DNA of 5,464 nt from an uncultured Clostridia bacterium (lineage in GTDB: Bacteria > Bacillota_A > Clostridia > Christensenellales > CAG-138), in NCBI GenBank assembly GCA_947302865.1, contig CAMYWS010000092.1:1-5464 (forward strand). The letters are read 5' to 3'. Each line of letters begins with the position of its first letter. The first letter of the stretch is position 1. This document shows positions 1-4,361 of this stretch, piece after piece. Position numbers and translations under genes: made by a program. Under the pieces are notes generated by a model. It saw only the letters and a program-made list of their open reading frames with translations, was not told where the DNA came from and searched no databases.

Positions 1-167
1 GAAAGGATATCGAAGTGTCCGTACCGTTCGATACGTCGGTAAAACTGCACGTAGACGTTCTGCACCGCGTCCTCTGCGTCCGTGGGATCACTTAGGTGCA
101 CGATGGCGTATTTCAGCAGGTTGTCATAGGTCGATTCATAGACCCGATCGAAATAGGATTGTTTCAT
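1..167 (-). CDS. ECF-type RNA polymerase sigma factor, N-terminal part (cut by window edge)
   Basis: Translating the minus strand from the ATG at 167 gives 55 residues without a stop, beginning MKQSYFDRVYEST. The segment around residues 27-48 contains DAEDAVQNVYVQFYRR, the typical shape of sigma-70 region 2.2 (core RNA polymerase binding) in extracytoplasmic-function sigma factors. Region 2.4, the linker and region 4 lie outside the window, so neither the ECF group nor any anti-sigma partner can be identified. A weak purine-rich ribosome binding site (GGAAAGAG) lies about 8 nt upstream of the ATG. The gene follows the deacetylase on the same strand but is separated from it by a terminator-like hairpin, so it probably has its own promoter. 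The family usually controls envelope or stress regulons; its specific role here is unknown. Family call is firm, function is not. Confidence 0.85.
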   Translation of the reverse strand, partial: MKQSYFDRVYESTYDNLLKYAIVHLSDPTDAEDAVQNVYVQFYRRIERYGHFDIL

Positions 168-197
168 CTTTTTCTCTTTCCGTAAGCACTTACACCC

Positions 198-229
198 ATA
201 AAGAGAGGGTACGCAGGTAAAAGGTTACA
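198..229 (-). promoter_or_regulatory. Possible ECF-dependent promoter of the sigma factor gene
   Basis: Reading the minus strand, TGTAACC (plus positions 223-229) lies just after the terminator hairpin and resembles the AAC-containing -35 element of ECF sigma promoters. About 15 nt further on is CCTCTCTTTAT (198-208), a possible -10 region, and an alternative CGTA lies closer. The sigma ATG is about 30 nt beyond that. ECF sigma genes are often autoregulated, which fits, but the -10 match is poor and the assignment is an inference. Confidence 0.3.
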
Positions 230-230
230 A

Positions 231-258
231 AAAGAACACGATTTTCACCGTGTTCTTT
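231..258 (-). terminator. Intrinsic terminator after the deacetylase gene
   Basis: AAAGAACACG (231-240) and CGTGTTCTTT (249-258) form a perfect 10-bp stem with an 8-nt loop. On the minus strand the stem ends in TTCTTT followed by TTG, giving a short U-rich tail. It starts 26 nt after the deacetylase stop codon, the expected place for a rho-independent terminator. The tail is modest and the stem is not very GC-rich, so readthrough into the sigma gene is possible. Confidence 0.7.
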
Positions 259-284
259 CAGTATAGCGGGTTGGATTCGGGTTT

Positions 285-1103
285 TCAACCGGCAGGTTTA
301 CAGAGGCCGTTGTTGTCAACGGAACGTTCTCCTTCGGGCAGAAGTTCTGAGATCGTAACGAATCGATAGCCCTCCTTTTGCGCATGTTCGATCAGCTGCG
401 GGAGGTAGGTCTCGATCCCGTAGCCGTTGTTGTGCGAAAGAATGATGCTGCCATCTGTCAGCTTCGGCAATACGGCGTTCAGGATCGTTTCGGGCGTGCG
501 TCCTTCCTTCCAGTCCACCGTGTCGACGTTCCACTGTACAATCTCATACCCCATGTCGCGCACAGTCGAAACGACGGTGTCATTGTATTCGCCGAACGGT
601 GCGCGGAAGAGCTTTGAACGGGTTCCGGTCAGCCGCTCGATCTCGTCGTCCAAAGCAGAGATCTCTTTTTTGATCTCCTCGGCGGAGATACGGTTCATAT
701 GCGGATGTGTCAGCGAATGATTCCCGATCTCGTGTCCGCGCGCTGCGATCTCCTTTACCATATCGGGATACGCCTTGACCCAAACGCCGCACAGGAAGAA
801 TGTCGCCTTGATCCCGTATTTGTCGAGCGTGTCCAGAATAAACGGCGTCTTATCCGCGTTCCATGCCGCGTCGATGGTCAGCGCGATCACGTTATCGTCC
901 CGCAAGACGCGGTATACCGGCACCTGCCTTGACATGACCGGGATCGCATTCAGCTCATAGGCGTCAATCGCCGCCATGGTCGGCGCTGTCGGTTCATTCG
1001 GCACGTCCTGTGTGGAAAAATACATAATGAGTCCGAGCCCCAAAAGAATGAGACAGGCAAGGATCCCGATCCACATGCGTTTGCTTATGATGATGACTTT
1101 CAT
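285..1103 (-). CDS. Membrane-anchored polysaccharide deacetylase (NodB/CE4 family, PdaB-like)
   Basis: A 272-residue protein. Residues about 9-29 form one hydrophobic segment (signal anchor), followed by a short linker and a NodB domain at about 72-257 outside the membrane. Family motifs seen: motif 1 is TIDAAW, with the putative catalytic base Asp78 but Ala79 in place of the usual second, metal-binding Asp; motif 2 is HSLTH, with metal ligands His129 and His133; motif 3 is RAPFGEYN (167-174); motif 4 is the VDTVDW region (193-198); motif 5 is LSH with His224. CE4 enzymes remove acetyl groups from N-acetylated sugars such as those of peptidoglycan or chitin. A DAAW/DISW-type motif 1 is typical of the sporulation-associated PdaB-like branch, so a role in spore or envelope peptidoglycan is plausible but inferred. 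The ATG at 1103 is preferred because GGAGGA lies 7 nt upstream; an in-frame TTG at 1109 sits 1 nt from that site and would be poorly placed. The gene stands between two terminators, so it is probably monocistronic. Confidence 0.9.
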   Translation of the reverse strand: MKVIIISKRMWIGILACLILLGLGLIMYFSTQDVPNEPTAPTMAAIDAYELNAIPVMSRQVPVYRVLRDDNVIALTIDAAWNADKTPFILDTLDKYGIKATFFLCGVWVKAYPDMVKEIAARGHEIGNHSLTHPHMNRISAEEIKKEISALDDEIERLTGTRSKLFRAPFGEYNDTVVSTVRDMGYEIVQWNVDTVDWKEGRTPETILNAVLPKLTDGSIILSHNNGYGIETYLPQLIEHAQKEGYRFVTISELLPEGERSVDNNGLCKPAG

Positions 1104-1110
1104 GTTCAAA

Positions 1111-1116
1111 TCCTCC
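1111..1116 (-). promoter_or_regulatory. Ribosome binding site that fixes the deacetylase start
   Basis: The minus strand reads GGAGGA here, 7 nt before the ATG at 1103. The longer in-frame option, a TTG at 1109, would leave only 1 nt of spacing, so the ATG is the better start. In the rest of the gap up to 1157 I see only a TATACA (1135-1140) as a possible -10 element, with no convincing -35 for any sigma factor. Confidence 0.75.
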
Positions 1117-1157
1117 GCTGTTGAACTGTACGTCTGTATACGGAAGATTATGACGAG

Positions 1158-1180
1158 AAAAAAGCCGGGACATCCCCGGC
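1158..1180 (-). terminator. Intrinsic terminator at the end of the isomerase-small protein-rodA-acetyltransferase operon
   Basis: On the minus strand GCCGGG (1175-1180) pairs with CCCGGC (1164-1169) across a 5-nt loop, followed immediately by six T residues (1158-1163). The stem is fully GC, and the structure starts 13 nt after the acetyltransferase stop codon. This is a textbook rho-independent terminator; it separates the operon from the deacetylase gene downstream. Confidence 0.88.
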
Positions 1181-1193
1181 ACGGTGGTTCGGA

Positions 1194-2036
1194 TCAATAG
1201 GATGTGCAGCAGAAACCGTTTTTCAGCGGAAGCGAAAACGCATCGTTAAGGACAAGATAGTGCATGCCGTATACGCGCTTGCCGGCAAGTCCGCAGTCAG
1301 ACGGTACTGTGGCCGCAAGAGGACGTCCGAAACGCGCCGCCGTTGTGTCGAGGAGGAATGCGTACGCATCCGGGCAGAGCGCAAGCAGTTCCGAAACGGT
1401 TCCGTCCGCAAGCGTACAGATGTATCCGACGGGCTTTTCTCCGTCACAGGCGATTGCCGCCGTTCCGCCGTCGCACGCGTAGTCGCGCAAAACCGCGGCA
1501 AACTCCGCATCGTCGCGCAGCTGCATCCCGTCGTGGCTTTTGCGCATTGCATCGTACACCGCGCGCATGGCCGGAATCTCCGCTCCCTCGCGCAGCGAAA
1601 AGCGCGTATGAAGGCGGGTTTCATCCGATCGGATGACCGTCGCGTTCGTGCCGTTGCGAAAGCCCAGCGACGCGTAGAGCGTTTCGATATCCGGATGCAG
1701 ATAACAACAGGAAAATCCGCTGCGGCGCGCATAATGGATCTGCAGGTTCATGCCGATATTCATGAGCCCCTGCCTGCGATACTCCGGCCTTGTGGAAACG
1801 CCGGAGATCAAAAGTGCTTTATGCGTTTTGCCGTCGACAAGGATCTCGGTCGGTCTGCCGAGCGTCATGGCAACGAGGCGACCTTCCCGATATGCCGCGC
1901 AGCAGTATTCCGGGTAAAAGCGTTCCCGAAAGAACCAATCGGTAAACGCTTCGGAGTCTCCGAAGATCTCGCGCCAGAGCGCCGCGGCGTTGTCCCGGTC
2001 ACCGGGTGTCATCCGGTCAATCACAGTATCGCTCAC
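1194..2036 (-). CDS. GNAT family N-acetyltransferase (Eis-like, short form)
   Basis: A 280-residue protein. The N-terminal half has a GNAT fold signature: the beta strand LLISGVST (about 75-82) leads into PEYRRQGLM (84-92), the acetyl-CoA pyrophosphate-binding loop (motif A), and LYASLGF (120-126) matches the motif B Y..LGF segment. The second half (about 150-270) looks like the degenerate second GNAT domain of Eis-type proteins (COG4552), but the length of 280 rather than about 400 suggests that the C-terminal sterol-carrier-like domain of full Eis is missing. Such enzymes acetylate amino groups of small molecules or proteins; the substrate here cannot be told. The start is GTG at 2036, supported by GGAGG 8 nt upstream (2045-2049). 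The GTGA overlap with the rodA stop indicates translational coupling. It is the last gene of the operon, followed by a strong terminator. Confidence 0.85.
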   Translation of the reverse strand: MSDTVIDRMTPGDRDNAAALWREIFGDSEAFTDWFFRERFYPEYCCAAYREGRLVAMTLGRPTEILVDGKTHKALLISGVSTRPEYRRQGLMNIGMNLQIHYARRSGFSCCYLHPDIETLYASLGFRNGTNATVIRSDETRLHTRFSLREGAEIPAMRAVYDAMRKSHDGMQLRDDAEFAAVLRDYACDGGTAAIACDGEKPVGYICTLADGTVSELLALCPDAYAFLLDTTAARFGRPLAATVPSDCGLAGKRVYGMHYLVLNDAFSLPLKNGFCCTSY

Positions 2037-3199
2037 AGTTGCCGCCTCCCCGCCGCGCGGGCATATACGCTCATTTCGATCCCGACGCAGGCGAATGACG
2101 CGAGGATGTTGGACCCGCCGTAACTGATAAACGGAAGCGGAATGCCGGTCACCGGCATAGCGCCGAGGTTCATGGCGACGTTTTCAAAGATGTGTGCGGC
2201 AAGCATGACGGTACAGCCGACGACAAGACAGCGGCCGAATGTGTCGCGCGCGGTCAGCGCGGTATGCAGCCAATGGAACAAAAGCAGGAAGAACACGACG
2301 ATCAGCAGCATGGCGCCGAAAAATCCGACGCCCTCACCGATGCCGGAGAAAATAAAGTCCGAGTGTCGGATCGGGACGTAACCGGTCTGCGTCAACGTTC
2401 CCTTTGTGAAATAGCCCTTGCCCCAGAAGCCGCCGCTGCCGATCAGCTGCTTCGCATGGAGCACGTTCATTCCGGAGCCCTCCGGGTTGCGCGAGGGGTC
2501 CAGAAAGACGCGGATGCGTTCTTTTTGAACCTCCGTCAGCATGAACATCCAGCTCAGAATCCCGCCTGCGCCCATTGCAAACAAACCGCCGAGCACGTAA
2601 TACCAGCGAACGCGCACGCAGAACAGGATGCCGCCGAAAATGATCAGAATGACCATCGCCGTGCCGAAATCGTTCTGCAGAATGACAAGCAGGAACGGAA
2701 TGAAGAAATACAGGAACAGGCGAATGAAATCGGCAAATCGCGTGATCGGACCTCTGCGGTCGTAGATCTCCGCCGCGGCCTTGGAGAGCACGACGATCAG
2801 CACGACCTTGGTAATCTCCGACGGCTGAAATCCACGCGTGCCGACCTCGTACCAACCGAGCGCGCCGCGCGTGTTCTTTCCAGCGACGACAAGCAGGAAC
2901 AGCAGGATCAGGCACACGATGTATGCGACTTTGGTAAACGGCTTGTACTTTTCGTAATCGAAGATCGCAAGCGGTATGAGAAAGACGAGCGAGATCAGGA
3001 TATTGCCGATCTGCCGTGTAAAGAACTCGAAGTTCAGGCGTTCATAGAACGCGGCAAGCGTGGTCTCCGTCCCGTCGAACGGGTCGGAAAGTGCGTTCAG
3101 GAGCGTCACAAGGCCGAATAGAACCAAGGCCGCTACCATTACGATCGTAAAGACATCGACCCGATAGGGAATTTTGGTTCCGACGGTCCTTTTTTTCAT
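2033..3199 (-). CDS. rodA: RodA/FtsW/SpoVE-family (SEDS) peptidoglycan glycosyltransferase, most like RodA
   Basis: A 388-residue integral membrane protein with about ten hydrophobic segments. SEDS proteins polymerise lipid II into glycan strands, together with a class B penicillin-binding protein. Landmarks: GALGWYEVG with Trp116, FQPSEITK (124-131), LQNDFGTA (174-181), the loop RVFLDPSRNPEGSGMN (230-245), HSDFIFSGIGEG with Asp281 (the position of the essential Asp of RodA), and NLGAMPVTGIPLPFISYGGSN (344-364, near-invariant in the family). Variants from the common pattern are QND for QPD and GEGVG for GEELG. The length and lack of a long cytoplasmic tail favour RodA, but FtsW or SpoVE cannot be excluded, and no mreB, mreC or PBP2 gene is nearby. 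The ATG at 3199 overlaps the stop of the upstream 52-residue gene (ATGA) and has no clear ribosome binding site, so translation is probably coupled. A GTGA overlap joins it to the acetyltransferase. Confidence 0.92.
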   Translation of the reverse strand: MKKRTVGTKIPYRVDVFTIVMVAALVLFGLVTLLNALSDPFDGTETTLAAFYERLNFEFFTRQIGNILISLVFLIPLAIFDYEKYKPFTKVAYIVCLILLFLLVVAGKNTRGALGWYEVGTRGFQPSEITKVVLIVVLSKAAAEIYDRRGPITRFADFIRLFLYFFIPFLLVILQNDFGTAMVILIIFGGILFCVRVRWYYVLGGLFAMGAGGILSWMFMLTEVQKERIRVFLDPSRNPEGSGMNVLHAKQLIGSGGFWGKGYFTKGTLTQTGYVPIRHSDFIFSGIGEGVGFFGAMLLIVVFFLLLFHWLHTALTARDTFGRCLVVGCTVMLAAHIFENVAMNLGAMPVTGIPLPFISYGGSNILASFACVGIEMSVYARAAGRRQL

Positions 3200-3354
3200 T
3201 TCACGATATACGCGTCAGGCTTTGCCGCCGCTTCGATCGGAAGCGTCTTGAGCTTTTCCGCGGTCAACCCGCGCGCGCCGAGGGTCTTCTGCATCATGTT
3301 GTTGCAGTCGACTCTGATCCGCATCGCTTCGCGGTCAAACGTTCTGGTTTCCAT
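3196..3354 (-). CDS. Uncharacterised 52-residue protein coupled to rodA
   Basis: A short open frame beginning METRTFDREAMRIRVDCNN and ending KPDAYIVK. I do not recognise the family. It is charged and soluble-looking, has one Cys, and has no membrane segment or signal peptide. The middle (about residues 20-45) could form helices (NMMQKTLGARG, then LTAEKLKTLP). Evidence that it is a real gene: AGGAG lies 7 nt before the ATG, overlapping the stop codon of the sugar isomerase; the frame fills the gap between isomerase and rodA exactly, and its TGA overlaps the rodA ATG; codon use resembles the neighbours. It may be a small regulator or partner, or mainly a translational coupler for rodA, which lacks its own ribosome binding site. 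It could also be a remnant of a larger gene. Function unknown. Confidence 0.7.
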   Translation of the reverse strand: METRTFDREAMRIRVDCNNMMQKTLGARGLTAEKLKTLPIEAAAKPDAYIVK

Positions 3355-3364
3355 TGCATATCTC

Positions 3365-4171
3365 CTATGAATTGATGATATGATCCAACGCGCAATATGC
3401 GTCTTTCAACTCTGTCTTATCCCGGAACATATCGCTGTACGCTTCCAGAAGAACCGTCCCGGAAAATCCCTTCAACAGGAGCGCGTCGATCAGTTTTTTG
3501 AAATCATACCCCCCGCGCGGCGGCAGGCAGTAGAAGGGACGCCCGCCCGACAAATCACAGTCGCAGGCGTGCACCGCAAGGATATGCTCGCCGAACGCCT
3601 CAACAAATTGAACGGGATCAATCCCCGCGCGGATCGACTGCTTGATGTCCAGCGTATGATAGAGCGGCCGCTTGATCAGCGACCGGATCTCAAGTCCGAT
3701 TTCCGGCGTCGGCATAATGCTGTAGCTGACGTTTTCAAGTGTCAGATGCATGCCGTGATCCTCCGCCATGTCCGAAAGCGAATCAAAGATCGGCGCGAGT
3801 CGTTCGAGCTGCAGATTCTTTGCGACCCCGTTCAGGACGACCGGTCCGTGCATGACGTAATGATCCGCGTGAAGACGTTCGCCTGCGCGTAATACGAGTT
3901 CATACGCCTTCATTGCGTCCGCGCGCTGCCGCGGATGCGGCGTAAACAACAGCGGCTCATATTGCAAGCTCATCGGATGTACGCCGACAACGCGGATACC
4001 CGCGTCCTCCGTCTCCCGCGCAAGGCGGTCGATAAACGCCATGTCATATTCGCAGTAGCTGTTCAGATAGTATTCGGCATTCCGGACGTTCCATTGCCGA
4101 AGCAACGCGGGTGCGTCCTCAAGCATCAGCGTGTCGAAAAAGCTTGCAGTTGAAATACCTGTCGCGACCAT
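3365..4171 (-). CDS. Sugar phosphate isomerase/epimerase (xylose isomerase-like TIM barrel)
   Basis: A 268-residue protein of the AP endonuclease family 2 / xylose isomerase-like TIM barrel. Visible barrel landmarks, numbered from the ATG at 4171: VGVHP with His65, YVMHGP with His108, LTLENVSY with Glu146, YHTLDIKQ with Asp175, AVHACDCD with His201, and VLLEAYSD with Glu243. Glu146, Asp175, His201 and Glu243 match the usual divalent-metal set of this superfamily. Members isomerise or epimerise sugars, sugar phosphates or inositol derivatives, and some are endonuclease IV; the length and motifs fit an isomerase/epimerase rather than a DNA repair enzyme, but the substrate is unknown. A start 12 nt upstream (ATG at 4183, MEAK) is possible, but GGAGG lies just inside that start and 5 nt before the ATG at 4171, and an extended -10 promoter puts the transcript start near 4181. 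First gene of the operon. Confidence 0.87.
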   Translation of the reverse strand: MVATGISTASFFDTLMLEDAPALLRQWNVRNAEYYLNSYCEYDMAFIDRLARETEDAGIRVVGVHPMSLQYEPLLFTPHPRQRADAMKAYELVLRAGERLHADHYVMHGPVVLNGVAKNLQLERLAPIFDSLSDMAEDHGMHLTLENVSYSIMPTPEIGLEIRSLIKRPLYHTLDIKQSIRAGIDPVQFVEAFGEHILAVHACDCDLSGGRPFYCLPPRGGYDFKKLIDALLLKGFSGTVLLEAYSDMFRDKTELKDAYCALDHIINS

Positions 4172-4176
4172 CTTTG

Positions 4177-4181
4177 CCTCC
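4177..4181 (-). promoter_or_regulatory. Ribosome binding site that decides the isomerase start
   Basis: GGAGG on the minus strand lies 5 nt before the ATG at 4171 and overlaps the first codons of the longer reading that starts at 4183. The longer start has no ribosome binding site of its own (upstream bases AATCCTT), so the shorter protein is favoured. Confidence 0.6.
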
Positions 4182-4187
4182 ATAAGG

Positions 4188-4216
4188 ATTATACCATTGA
4201 TTTGTCAAGATACAAA
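4188..4216 (-). promoter_or_regulatory. Extended -10 promoter of the isomerase-rodA operon
   Basis: The minus strand carries TGGTATAAT: a perfect -10 TATAAT (4188-4193) with the extended TGn element directly before it. At 17 nt spacing lies TTTGTA (4211-4216), a poor -35, as often seen with extended -10 promoters. The predicted start is near 4181-4183, leaving a leader of only about 10-12 nt before the ATG at 4171, just enough for the GGAGG. Confidence 0.65.
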
Positions 4217-4277
4217 GAACAAAATTTGTTATGTCGGCAAAAATATTTTGTATCGGCGCAGATTATCTGTTTACAAA
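4201..4277. repeat. Cluster of TTTGT/ACAAA half-sites in the divergent promoter region
   Basis: Six copies of the 5-mer TTTGT or its complement ACAAA lie within 77 nt: 4201-4205, 4212-4216, 4219-4223, 4225-4229, 4247-4251 and 4273-4277. Two of them form the perfect inverted repeat AACAAA-A-TTTGTT (4218-4230), and ATACAAA (4210-4216) is the inverse of TTTGTAT (4247-4253). The copies lie between and partly over the two divergent promoters, so they could be operator half-sites for a shared regulator. The region is AT-rich, so chance is a real alternative. Confidence 0.35.
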
Positions 4278-4298
4278 ACACGATAAATCATTTATGAT
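4270..4298 (+). promoter_or_regulatory. Sigma-70/sigma-A promoter for the PLP enzyme gene
   Basis: TTTACA (4270-4275) and TATGAT (4293-4298), each one mismatch from consensus, are separated by an optimal 17 nt. Transcription would start near 4305, giving a leader of about 57 nt in which I see no riboswitch-like structure. A small palindrome ATAAAT-C-ATTTAT (4283-4295) overlaps the spacer and the -10 box and could be an operator. Confidence 0.7.
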
Positions 4299-4361
4299 AT
4301 ATATGACGAATATTGCGGTGAAGAGCCGTAAATCATTATTCAGAAAAAGGAGATTTTTCAC

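Noticed and set aside
1260..2123. Long plus-strand open frame (287 codons) opposite the acetyltransferase gene
   Set aside because: It is antisense to a gene with clear GNAT motifs, its translation is rich in Arg, Ala and Cys with no recognisable domain, and it has no suitable ribosome binding site. It is a shadow of the GC-rich third positions.
2192..3121. Plus-strand open frame of 309 codons opposite rodA
   Set aside because: It is the antisense of a membrane protein gene, which gives the typical charged, Gln/Asp/Arg-rich shadow translation. No independent support.
3190..3196. Run of seven A residues just after the rodA start codon (slippage or programmed frameshift)
   Set aside because: The rodA frame continues intact for 388 residues and no conserved extension lies in another frame. 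An A-rich start codon context is common.
4203..4208. Perfect TTGACA on the minus strand near the isomerase promoter
   Set aside because: It is only 9 nt from the TATAAT box, too close to serve as its -35 element, and no other -10 lies at the right distance.
4305..4361. Possible riboswitch or attenuator in the PLP enzyme leader
   Set aside because: The leader is only about 57 nt, with no stable hairpin, terminator or recognisable aptamer core.
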